64,000 nt of DNA. Origin: Theocolax elegans. Lineage: Eukaryota > Arthropoda > Insecta > Hymenoptera > Cerocephalidae. The position numbers were made by a program, and so were the translations under genes. Of this stretch, positions 40,001 through 53,100 are shown in pieces (the stretch's first letter is position 1; every line of letters begins with the position of its first letter). The notes under the pieces were generated by a model. It saw only the letters and a program-made list of their open reading frames with translations. It made no database searches and was not told where the DNA came from. The stretch is from assembly GCA_026168455.1 (NCBI GenBank), contig CM047431.1, positions 65,779,146 to 65,843,145 on the forward strand. The letters are read 5' to 3'.

Positions 40001-40785
40001 AGGGGAACGAAATCTAAAATTTTGAAATATTCACTTCTGGCCAATTATATGTGTGAATATACAAATAAAAATGCATTTGTAATTGATCATCCCGGCCTGG
40101 TACGAAATCTAAAATATTGAAAAAATACACGTTTTGGCCGTTTATATGTGTGAATATACACATAAAAATGCATTTGTAATTGATCAACCCGGCAGGGGAA
40201 CGAAATCTAAAATTTTGAAATATTCACTTCTGGCCGATTAATGTGTGAATATACACATAAAAATGCATTTGTAATTGATCATCCCGGCCGGGGAACGAAA
40301 TCTAAAATTTTGAAATATTCACTTCTGGCCGTTTATATGTGGAATAAGCATTAAAAAGTCATTTGATTTGATCATCCCGGCCGGAGAACGAAGTCTAAAA
40401 TATTGAAAAAATAAACTTTTTGCCCGGTTATAGTGTGTGAATATACACATAAAAATGCATTTGTATTGATCATCCCGGCGGGGAAACGAAATCTAAAATT
40501 TTGAAATATTCACTTCTGGCCGTTTATATGTGTGAATATACACATAAAAAAGCATTTGTATTTGATCATCCCGGCCAGGGAAGAAATCAAAAATTTTGAA
40601 ATATTCACTTCTGATCGTATATATGTGTGAATATACACATAAAAATGCATTTGTATTTGATCAACCCGGCCGGGGAACGAAATCTAAAATATTGAAAAAA
40701 CAGCCGTTTCGGTCGGTTATATGTGTGAAAATACATGACAAAATGAATTTGTAATTGATCATCTCAGCCGTGGAACGAAATCTAA

Positions 40786-42060
40786 AATTTTGAGAAATTA
40801 GATGTTTTGGTCGATTATATGTGTGAATATACAGATAAAAATGCATTTGTATTTGATCATCCCAAAAGGGGAACGCAATCTAAAATTTTGAAATATTCAC
40901 TTCTGGTCTTTTAAATGTGTGTAAATACATGTAAAAATGCATTTGTAATTGATCATCCAGGCCGGGGAACGAAATCTAAAATTTTGAAAAATTAGACGTT
41001 TTGGCTGATTATATGTGTGAATATACACATAAAAATGCATTTGTATTTGATCATCCCGGCCGGGGACGAAATTTAGAATTTTGAAATATTGACGTCTGGC
41101 CGTTTATATCTGTGAATATACACGTAAAAATGCATTTGCAATTGATCAACCCGGCCGGAGATCGAAATCTAAAATAATAAAAAAATAAACGTTTTGCCCG
41201 GTTATATGTGTGAAAATACATGTAAAAATGCATTTGTAATTGATCATCCAGGCCGGGGAACGAAATCTAAAATTTTGAAAAATTAGACGTTTTGGCTGAT
41301 TATATGTGTGAATATACACATAAAAATGCATTTGTATTTGATCATCCCGGCCAGAGACGAAATCAAAAATTTTGAAATATTCACTGCTGGCCGTTGATAT
41401 GTGTGAATATACACATAAAAATGCATTTGTATTTGATCATCCCGGCCGGGGAACAAGTCTAAAATTTTGAAATATTCACTTCTGGCCGGTTATATGTGTG
41501 AAAATACATGTAAAAATGCATTTGCAATTGATCATCCCGGCCGGAGGACGAAATCTAAAATTTTGAAATATTCACTTCTGGCCGTTTATATGTGTGAATA
41601 TACACATAAAAATGTATTTGTATTTGATCAACCCGGCCGGGGAACGAAATCTAAAATATTGAAAAAACAGACGTTTCGGTCGGTTATATGTGTGAATATA
41701 CACATAAAAATGCATTTGTATTTGATCATCCCGGCCGGGGAACGAAATATAAAATTTTGAAATATTCACTTCTGGCCGTTTATATGTGTGAATATAAGCA
41801 TTAAAAAGTCATTTGTATTTGATCATCCCGGCCGGAGAACGAAGTCTAAAATATTGAAAAAATAAACTTTTTGCCCGGTTATATGTGTGAATATACACAT
41901 AAAAATGCATTTGTATTTGATCATCCCGGCGGGAAACGAAATCTAAAATTTTGAAATATTCACTTCTGGCCGTTTATATGTGTGAATACACACATAAAAA
42001 GCATTTGTATTGATCATCCCGGCCAGGGAAGAATCAAAAATTTTGAAATATTCACTTCTG
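40786..42060 (-). repeat. Second copy of the 35804-37080 satellite block
   Basis: This carries the same ordered variants as 35804-37080, with a few single-base differences (for example a missing A in GGGGAACAAGTC near 41455). A partial third copy is at about 39530-39990. Confidence 0.8.
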
Positions 42061-45000
42061 ATCGTATATATGTGTGAATATACACATAAAATGCATTTGT
42101 ATTTGATCACCCTGCCGGGAACGAATCTAAAATATTGAAAAAACAGACGTTTCGGTCGGTTATATGTGTGAAAATACATGTCAAATGAATTTGTAATTGA
42201 TCATCTCAGCCGTGGAACGAAATCTAAAATTTTGAGAAATTAGATGTTTTGGTCGATTTATGTGTGAATATACAGATAAAAATGCATTGTATTTGATCAT
42301 CCCAAAAGGGGAACGCAATCTAAAATTTTGAAATATTCACTTCTGGTCTTTTAAATGTGTGTAAATACATGTAAAAATGCATTTGTAATTGATCATCCAG
42401 GCCGGGGAACGAAATCTAAAATATTGAAAAACAGACGTTTTGCCCGGTTAATGTGTGAAAATACGTGTAAAAATGTATTTGTAATTGATCAACCCGCCGG
42501 ATAACGAAATCTAAAATTTTGAAATATTCACTTCTGGCCGTTTATATGTGTGAATATACACATAAAAATGCATCTGTAATTGATCAACCCGGCCGGAGAA
42601 CGAAATCTAAAATATTGAAACAACAGACGTTTCGGCCGGATATATGTGTGAATATACACATAAAAATGCATTTGTATTTGATCATCCCGGAAGGGGAACG
42701 AAATCTAAAATATTGAAAAAATACACGTTTTGGCCGTTTATATGTGTGAATATACACATAAAAATGCATTTGCAATTTATCAACCCGGCCGGGGAACGAA
42801 ATCTAAAATTTTAAAATATTCACTTCTGGCCGTTTATATGTGTGAATATACACATAAAAATGCATCTGTAATTGATCAACCCGGCTGGGGAACGAAATCT
42901 AAAATATTGAAAAACAGACGTTTCGGCCGGATATATGTGTGAATATACACATAAAAATGCATCTGTAATTGATCAACCCGGCCGGAGAACAAAATCTAAA
43001 ATATTGAAACAACAGACGTTTCGGCCGGATATATGTGTGAATATACACATAAAAATGCATTTGTATTTGATCATCCCGGCCAGGGACGAAATCTAAAATA
43101 TTGAAATATTCACTTCTGGCCTTTTATATGTGTGAATACACACATAAAAATGCATTTGCAATTGATCAACCCGGCTGGGGAACGAAATCTAAAATATTGA
43201 AAAACGACGTTTTGCCCGGTTATATGTGTGAAAATACGTGTAAAAATGTATTTGTAATTGATCAACCCGGCCGGATAACGAAATCTAAAATTTTGAAATA
43301 TTCACATCTGGCCGTTTATATGTGTGAATATACACATAAAAAAGCATTTGTGTTTGATCATCCCGGCCAGGGACGAAATCAAAAATTTTGAAATAATTCA
43401 CTTCTGGCCGGTATATATGTGTGAATATACGCATAAATGCATTTGTATTTGATCACCCGGCGGAAAACGATTCTAAAATATTGAAAAAACAGACGTTACG
43501 GCGGTTATATGTGTGAAAAAACATGTAAAAATGCATTGTACAGTGAGCATCTCGGGCGGAACGAAAATCTAAAATTTTGAAAAATTTACACGTTTTGGCC
43601 GTTTAATGTGTGATATACACATAAAAAAGCATTTTGTGTTTGATCATCCCGGCCAGGACGAAGACAAAATTTTGAAATATTCATTTCTGGCCGTATAATA
43701 TGTGTGAATATACATGTAAAATGCATTTGCAATTGATCACCCGGCCGGAGAAACGAAATCTAAATACTGAAAAAAAACAGACTTTCGGCCGGTTTAGTGT
43801 GTGAAAATACATGTAAAAATGCATTTGTAATTGATCATCGTCGGCCGGGGAACGAAATCTAAAATTTTCAAAAATACGATGTTTTGGTCGATTATATGTG
43901 TGACTATCACCAGATAAAATTGCATTTGTATTTTGACTCATCCCGGCCGGATAACGGAATCTAAAATTTTGAAATATTCACTTCTGGCCGTTTATATGTG
44001 TGGAATATACACATAAAAAAGCATTTGTGTTTGATCATCCCTGCCAGGGACGAAATCAAAAATTTTGAAATATTCATTCTGGCCGTATATATGTGTGAAT
44101 ATACATGTAAAAATGCATTTGCAATTGATCAACCCGGCCGGAAAACGAAATCTAAAATATTGAAAAACAGACGTTTTGGCCGGTTATATGTGTGAAATAA
44201 ATGTAAAAATGCATTTGTAATTGATCAACCCGGCCGGGAACGAAATCTAAAAATTGAAATATTCACTTCTGGCCGTTTATATGTGTGAATACATAAAAAT
44301 GCAATTGATTTGATCATCCCGGCCGGAGAACAAAATCTAAAATTTTGAAATATTCACTTCTGGCCGTTATATGTGTGAATATACACATAAAAATGCATTT
44401 GTATTTGTCATCCCGGCCGGGAACAAAATCTAAAATATTGAAAAAATACACGTTTTGGCCGTTTATATGTGTGAATATACACATAAAAATGCATTTGCAA
44501 TTTATCAACCCGGCCGGGGAACGAAATCTAAAATTTTAAAATATTCACTTCTGGCCGTTTATATGTGTGAATATACACATAAAAATGCATCTGTAATTGA
44601 TCAACCCGGCTGTGGGAACGAAGTCTAAAATATTGAAAAAATAAACTTTTTGCCCGGTTATATGTGTGAATATACACATAAAAATGCATTTGTATTTGAT
44701 CATCCCGGCCGGGGAACGAAATCTACAATTTTGAAATATTCACTTCTGGCCGTTTATATGTGGAAATACACATAAAAAAGCATTGTATATTGATCATCCC
44801 GGCCAGGGAAGAAATCAAAAATTTTGAAATATTCACTTCTGAGCGTATATATGTGTGAATATACACATAAAAATGCATTTGTATTTGATCAACCCGGCCG
44901 GAACGAAATCTAAAATATTGAAAAAAACAGCCGTTTCGGTCGGTTATATGTTGAAAATACATGTCAAAATGAATTTGTAATTGATCATCTCAGCGGAACG

Positions 45001-48000
45001 AAATCTAAAATTTGAGAAATTAGAGTTTTGGTCGATTATATGTGTGAATACAGATAAAAATGCATTTGTATTTGATCATCCCAAAAGGGGAACGCAATCT
45101 AAAATTTTCAAAAATTAGATGCTTTGGTCGATTATATGTGTGAATATACAGATAAAAATGCATTTGTATTTGATCATCCCGGCCGGGGAACGAAATCTAA
45201 AATTTTGAAATATTCACTTCTGGCCGTTTATATGTGTGAATATACGCATAAAAATGCATTTGTATTTGATCATCCCGGCCGGAGAACGAAATCTAAAATA
45301 TTGAAAAAATAAATGTTTTGCCCGGTTATATGTGTGAAAGTACATGTAAAAATGTATTTGTAATTGATCAACCCGGCCGGATAACGAAATCTAAAATTTT
45401 GAAATATTCACTTCTGGCCGTTATATGTGTGAATATACATGTTAAAATGCATTTGCAATTGATCAACCCGGCCGGAAAACGAAATCTAAAATATTGAAAA
45501 AACAGACGTTTTGGCCGGTTATATGTGTGAAAATAAATGTAAAAATGCATTTGTAATTGATCAACCCGGCCGGGGAACGAAATCTAAAATTTTGAAATAT
45601 TCACTTCTGGCCGTTTATATGTGTGAATATACACATAAAAATGCAATTGTATTTGATCAACCCGGCCGGAGAACAAAATCTAGAATTTTGAAATATTCAC
45701 TTCTGGCCGTTGATATTGTGAATATACACATAAAAATGCATTTGTATTTGTTCATCCCGGCCGGGGAACAAAATCTAAAATATTGAAATATTCACTTCTG
45801 GCCTTTTATATGTGTGAATATACACATAAAAATGCATTTGCAATAGATCAACCCGGCCGGGGAACGAAATCTAAAATATTGAAAAAACATACGTTTTGCC
45901 CGGTTATATGTGTGAAAATACATGTAAAAATGTATTTGTAATGATCAACCCGGCCGGATAAAGAAATCTAAAATTTTGAAATATTCACATCTGGCCGTTT
46001 ATATGTGTGAATACACACATAAAAATGCATTTGTATTTGTTCATCCCGGCCGGGGAACAAAATCTAAAATATTGAAATTTTCACTTCTGGCCTTTTATAT
46101 GTGTGAATATACACATAAAAATGCATTTGCAATAGATCAACCCGGCCGGGGAACGAAATCTAAAATATTGAAAAAACAGACGTTTTGCCCGGTTATATGT
46201 GTGAAAATACATGTAAAAATGTATTTGTAATTGATCAACCCGGCCGGATAACGAAATCTAAAATTTTGAAATATTCACATCTGGCCGTTTATATGTGTGA
46301 ATATACACATAAAAAAGCATTTGTGTTTGATCATCCCGGCCAGGGACGAAATCAAAAATTTTGAAATATTCACTTCTGGCCGTATATATGTGTGAATATA
46401 CGCATAAAAATGCATTTGTATTTGATCAACCCGGCGGAAAACGATTCTAAAATATTGAAAAAACAGACGTTACGGCCGGTTATATGTGTGAAAAAACATG
46501 TAAAAATGCATTTGTAATTGATCATCTCGGCCGGGGAACGAAATCTAAAATTTTGAAAAATTACACGTTTTGGCCGTTTATATGTGTGAATATACAGATA
46601 AAAATGCATTTGTATTTGATCATCCCGGCCGGGGAACAAAGTCTAAAATTTTGAAATATTCACTTCTGGCCGGTTATATGTGTGAAAATACATGTAAAAA
46701 TGCATTTGCAATTGATCATCCCGGCCGGAGAACGAAATCTAAAATTTTGAAATATTCACTTCTGGCCGTTTATATGTGTGAATATAAGCATTAAAAAGTC
46801 ATTTGTATTTGATCAACCCGGCCGGGGAACGAAATCTAAAATATTGAAAAAACAGACGTTCGGTCGGTTATATGTGAATATACACATAAAAATGCATTTG
46901 TATTTGATCATCCCGACCGGGGAACGAAATCTAAAATTTTGAAATATTCACTTCTGGCCGTTTATATGTGTGAATATACACATAAAAAAGCATTTGTATT
47001 TGATCATCCCGGCCAGGGAAGAAATCAAAAATTTTGAAATATTCACTTCTGATCGTATATATGTGTGAATATACACATAAAAATGCATTTGTATTTGATC
47101 ATCCCGGCCGGGGACGAAATTTAGAATTTTAAAATATTCACCTCTGGCCGATTATATGTGTGAATATACACAAAAAAATGTATTTGTAATTGTTCAACCC
47201 GGCAGGGGAACGAAATCTAAAATTTTGAAATATTCACTTCTGGCCGATTATATGTGTGAATATACACATAAAAATGCATTTGTAATTGATCATCCCGGCC
47301 TGGTACGAAATCTAAAATATTGAAAAAATACACGTTTTGGCCGGTTATATGTGTGAAAATAATGTAAAAATGCATCTGTAATTGATCAACCCGGCCGGGG
47401 AACGAAATCTAAAATTTTGAAATATTCACTTCTGGCCGTTTATATGTGTGAATATACAGATAAAAATGCATTTTTATTTGATCATCCCAAAGGGGGAACG
47501 AAATCTAAAATTTTGAAATATTCACTTCTGGCCTTTATATGTGTGAACATACACATAAAAATGCATCTGTAATTCAATTCACACGAAATCTAAAATATTT
47601 GAAATATTCACTTCTGGCCGTTTATATGTGTAAATATACATGTAAAAATGCATTTGTAATTGATCATCCCGGCCTGGTACGAAAACTAAAATATTGAAAA
47701 AATACACGTTTTGGCCGGTTATATGTGTGAAAATAATGTAAAAATGCATCTGTAATTGATCAACCCGGCCGGGGAACGAAATCTAAAATTTTGAAATATT
47801 CACTTCTGGCCGTTTATATGTGTGAATATAAGCATTAAAAAGTCATTTGTATTTGATCATCCCGGCCGGAGAACGAAGTCTAAAATATTGAAAAAATAAA
47901 CTTTTTGCCCGGTTATATGTGTGAATATACACATAAAAATGCATTTGTATTTGATCATCCCGGCCGGGGAACGAAATCTAAAATTTTGAAATATTCACTT

Positions 48001-48158
48001 CTGGCCGTTTATATGTGTGAATATACACATAAAAAAGCATTTGTATTTGATCATCCCGGCCAGGGAAGAAATCAAAAATTTTGAAATATTCACTTCTGAT
48101 CGTATATATGTGTGAATATACACATAAAAATGCATTTGTATTTGTACAACCCGGCCGG

Positions 48159-48848
48159 TTTAATTTACAAGAATCGTTTAATTTATACGCACAGTGTTGA
48201 AACTTTGTCAAATGATTAATTCAATTTTAAGAAATAAAATGCATGCCAATGTATAGGCATACTTTGGATGACACACACAGTAGGTCAGTGCGCCTGGGGC
48301 TCAAGTTTTCCATGCAGTCGAACTATCGGCTTATACGTTTTTTCGCGTATGAATCTTGTAATGCTCAACCGGATGTGGAGAGTAAAAATTACAGTTCCAA
48401 AGATTCGGTATTGTTTACTCTACTTATTAATTAATAAAATTTCTTCAAATTTATCGTACCATCAGCTTATGTGTTTACAATTGTGCGTGTGCGATGCTCA
48501 GCCGGATATTGCGAATTAAATTACAGTTTCAAACTTCGATATATTGCTTACACTATTTATTTAATTAATAAAATTTCTTCGAATTTATCGGTCCATGCTT
48601 GAACAACGTATATCTAATGCTCAGCGCATACGCAAATGCGCATCTTTGCACCTTGCAATGTACCATTGAATATATTGAATATAAAATTACAATTAATATT
48701 ATTTTACAATTCTTGTTAATTAAAAAAATTTCTCCGAATTTATCACAGCATGTTTAAACCAGGTTGAAACTTTTTATCTAATCCATAATATAATTTTAAG
48801 AATTAAAGCGCACTTTTTTACATTTCTACGAATAATTATTAATTTTCT
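48159..48848. repeat. Diverged ~125-155-bp tandem repeat at the satellite edge
   Basis: Non-satellite, AT-rich DNA that is itself repetitive. AATGCTCAACCGGAT, GATGCTCAGCCGGAT and AATGCTCAGCG begin at 48360, 48493 and 48616. AATAAAATTTCTTCAAATTT and its variants begin at 48433, 48567 and 48722. GTTGAAACTTT...AATTTTAAGAA occurs near 48196 and 48762. Spacing is about 123-155 bp, with strong divergence. It bears no resemblance to the 96/98-bp monomer. The short plus-strand frames at 48243-48519 look incidental. Confidence 0.7.
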
Positions 48849-48948
48849 NNNNNNNNNNNNNNNNNNNNNNNNNNNNNNNNNNNNNNNNNNNNNNNNNNNN
48901 NNNNNNNNNNNNNNNNNNNNNNNNNNNNNNNNNNNNNNNNNNNNNNNN
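48849..48948. other. Assembly gap of 100 N
   Basis: Exactly 100 N between the non-satellite edge of contig 3 and plus-oriented satellite of contig 4. Confidence 0.98.
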
Positions 48949-50136
48949 GGCCGGAGTGATCAATTACAAATGCATTTTTATGTGTATGTTACACATATAA
49001 AAGGCCAGAAGTGATATTTCAAAATTTAGATTTCGTTCCCTTCGTTGATGAATAAAAATGCATTTTTACATTTATTTCACACATATCAACGGTCAGAAGT
49101 GAATATTTCAAAATTTTAGATTTCGTTCCCCGGCCGGGTTGATCAAATACAAATGCATTTTTATGTGTATATTCACACATTAACGGCCAAAACGTGTAAT
49201 TTTCAAAATTTTAGATTTCGTTCCGGCCGGATGATCAATTACAAATGCATTTTTATGTGTATATTCACACATATAAAGGCCAGAAGTGAATATTTCAAAA
49301 TTTTAGATTTCGTACCAGGCCGGGATGATCAAATACAAATGCTTTTTTATGTGTATATTCACACATATAAACGGCCAAAACGTGTAATTTTTCAAAATTT
49401 TAGATTTCGTTCCCCGGCCGAGATGATCAATTACAAATTCATTTTTCATGTATTTTCACACATATAAACGACCGAAACGTCTGTTTTTTCAATATTTTAG
49501 ATTTCGTTCCCCGGCCGGGTTGATCAATACAAATGCATTTTTATGTGTATATTCACACTATTAAACGGCCAGAAGTGAATAGTTCAAAATTTTAGATTTC
49601 GTCCCTGGCTGAGATGATCAATTACAAATGCATTTTTACATTTATTTTCACACATATAACCGGGCAGAAGTGAATATTTCAAAATTTTAGATCTCGTTCC
49701 CCGGCCGGGTGATCAATTACAAATGCATTTTTATGTGTATATTCACACATATAACGGCAAAAGTTTATTTTTTCAATATTTAGATTTCGTACCAGGCCGG
49801 GATGATCAAATACAATGCATTTTTATGTGTATATTCACATATAAACGGCCAGAAGTGAATATTTCAAAATTTTAGATTTCGTTTCCCGGCCGGGTTGATC
49901 AATTACAAATGCATTTTTACATGTATTTTCACACATACAAAAGACCAGAATGAATATTTTAAAATTTTAGATTCGTCCCGGCCGGGTTGATCAATTACAA
50001 ATGCATTTTTACATTTATTTTACACATAAACCGGCCAAAACGTCTGTTTTTTCAATATTTTAGATTTTTCCGGCCGGGTTGATCAATTGCAAATGCATTT
50101 TTACATTTATTTCACACATATAACCGGCCAAAACGT

Positions 50137-50188
50137 TTATTTTTTTTTTTTGATTTTTTTTTTGTTTTATTTTTTTTCAAAATTTTAG
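50137..50188 (+). repeat. T-rich expansion within a satellite monomer
   Basis: The T run after AAAACGTTTA, normally about 6 long, is enlarged to roughly 50 bases of T interrupted by GA, G and A. It is the only such expansion I noticed in the array. Confidence 0.7.
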
Positions 50189-53100
50189 ATTTCGTTCTCC
50201 GGCCGGGATGATCAATTACAAATCTTTTTAATGCTTATTTTTCACACATATAACCGAGAAGTGTTTTTTCAAAATTTTAGATTTCGTTCCCCGGCCGGGA
50301 TGATCAAATACAAATGCATTTTTATGTATATTCACACATAAACGGCCAGAAGTGAATATTTCAAAATTTTAGATTCGTTCCCCTGGCCGGGTTGATCAAT
50401 TACAAATGCATTTTTACATTATTTTCACACATATAACCGGCCAAAACGTCTGTTTTTTCAATATTTAGATTTCGTTTTCCGGCCGGGTTGATCAATTGCA
50501 AATGCATTTTTACATGTATATTCACACATATAACGGCCAGAAGTGAATATTCAAAATTTAGATTTTGTTATCCGTCCGGGTGATCAATTACAATACATTT
50601 TTACATGTACTTTCACACTATAAACCGGGAAAACGTTTATTTTTCAATATTTTAGATTTCGTTCTCCGGCCGGGATGCAAATACAAATGCATTTTTAGTG
50701 TATATTCACACATATAAACGGCCAGAAGTGAATATTTCAAAATTTTAGATCTCGTTCCCCGGCCGGGTTGATCAATTACAAATGCATTTTTACATTTATT
50801 TCACACATAAACCGACCGAAACGTCTGTTTTTTCAATATTTTAGTTTCGTTCCCCGGCCGGGTTGATCAATACAAATGCATTTTTACATTTATTTCACAC
50901 ATAAACCGCCGAAACGTCTGTTTTTCAAAATTTTAGATTTCGTATCCGTCCGGGTTGATCAATTACAAATGCATTTTACATGTACTTTCACACATATAAA
51001 CGGCAAGTTATTTTCAATATTTTAGATTTCGTTTTCCGGCCGGGATGATCAAATACAAATGCATTTTTATGTTATATTCACACATATAAACGGCCAGAAG
51101 TGAATATTTCAAAATTTTAGACTCGTTCCGGCCGGTGTTGATCAATTACAAATGCATTTTTACATTTATTTTCACACATATAACCGGACCGAAAGTCTGT
51201 TTTTTCAATATTTTAGATTTCGTTCCCCGGCCGGGTTGATCAATTACAGATGCATTTTTACATTATTTTCACACATATAACCGGCCAAAACGTCTGTTTT
51301 TTCCATATTTTAGATTTCGTTTTCCGGCCGGGTTGATCAATTGCAAATGCATTTTACATGTATATTCACACATATAACGGCCAGAAGTGAATATTTCAAA
51401 ATTTTAGATTTATCCGTCCGGGTTGATCAATTACAAATACATTTTACTGTACTTTCACACATATAACCGGCAAAACGTTTTTTTTCAATATTTTAGATTT
51501 CGTTCTCCGGCCGGGATGATCAAATACAAATGCATTTTTATGTGTATATCACACATATAAACGGCCAGAAGTGATATTTCAAAATTTTAGATCTCGTTCC
51601 CCGGCCGGGGGTGATCAATTACAAATGCATTTTTACATTTATTTTCACACATAAACGACCGAAACGTCTGTTTTTTCAATATTTTAGATTTCGTTCTCCG
51701 GCCGGTTGATCAAATACAATGCATTATTATGTATATTCACACATTTAAACGGCCAGAAGTGAATAGTTCAAAATTTTAGATTTCGTCCTGGCTGAGGATG
51801 ATCAATTACAAATGCATTTTTATGTATATTCACACATATACGGCCAGAAGTGAATATTTCAAAATTTTAGATTTTGTTCCCCGGCCGGGATGATCAAATA
51901 CAAATGCATTTTTATGTGTATATTCACACATAAAAACGGCCAAAACGTGTAATTTTTCAAAATTTTAGAGTTCGTTCCCCAGCCGGGATGTTCAATCACA
52001 AATGCATTTTTATGTGTATGTTCACACATATAAAAGGCCAGAAGTGAATATTTCAAAATTATAGATTTCGTTCCCCTTTCGGGATGATCAAATAAAAATG
52101 CATTTTTACATTTATTTTCACACATATCAACGGTCAGAAGTGAATATTTCAAAATTTTAGATTTCGTTCCCCGGCCGGGTTGATCAAATACAATGCATTT
52201 TTATGTGTATATTCACACATAAACGGCCAAAACGTGTATTTTTTCAATATTTTAGATTTCGTACCAGGCCGGGATGATCAAATACAAATGCTTTTTTATG
52301 TGTATATTCACACATATAAACGGCCAAAACGTGTAATTTTTCAAAATTTTAGATTTCGTTCCCCGGCCGAGATGATCAATTACAAATGCATTTTTATGTG
52401 TATGTTCACACATATAAAAGGCCAGAAGTGAATATTTCAAAATTTTAGATTTCGTTCCCCTTTCGGGATGATCAAATAAAAATGCATTTTTATCTGTATA
52501 TTCACACATATATCGACCAAAACATCTAATTTCTCAAAATTTTAGATTTCGTTCCCCGGCCGAGATAATCAATTACAATGCATTTTACATGTATATTCAC
52601 ACATATAATACGGCCAGAAATGAATATTTCAAATTTTTTGATTTCTTCCTGTCCGGATGAGCAATACAAATGCTTTTTTACATGTGTATCTTTTACCATA
52701 TACGGCCAGTAGTGAATCTATAAAATTTTTTAATTTTCGTAGCCCACTGGCCGGTTGATCTTTCAAATGCTTTTGTACATGTATTTCACACATAAATCGA
52801 ACCAAAAATATATTTCTCAAAATTTTAGATTTCGTTTCCCCGGCCACGAGTATCATATTACAATCATTTTATGTGTATATTACACATATTAACGCCAAAA
52901 CGTGTTATTGTTCATATTTTTAGACTCTTTCCGGCCGGTTGATCCAATTGCTAATGCATTTTACATGTATATTCACACATATACGGCCAGAAGTGAATAT
53001 TTCAAAATTTTGATTTCGTCCCTGGCCGGGATGATCAAATACAAATGCTTTTTATTGTATATTCACACATATAAAAGGCCAAACGTGTAATTTTTCAAAA

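Larger units (their letters stand above)
35804..48158 (-). repeat. 96/98-bp satellite array, segment 3 (minus orientation)
   Basis: The same monomers appear as their reverse complement (for example CATTTGTATTTGATCATCCC and CCGGCCGGGGAACGAAATC) for about 12.4 kb. The array ends inside a monomer at CCGGCCGG (48151-48158). It contains recognisable duplicated blocks: 35804 to about 37080 recurs at 40786 to about 42060, and part recurs near 39530-39990. Monomers with CCCAAAAGGGG in place of the CCGGCCGGGG core recur at 35880, 38655, 39610, 40860, 42300 and 45080. Near 47572-47590 one monomer has lost part of its core. Confidence 0.96.
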
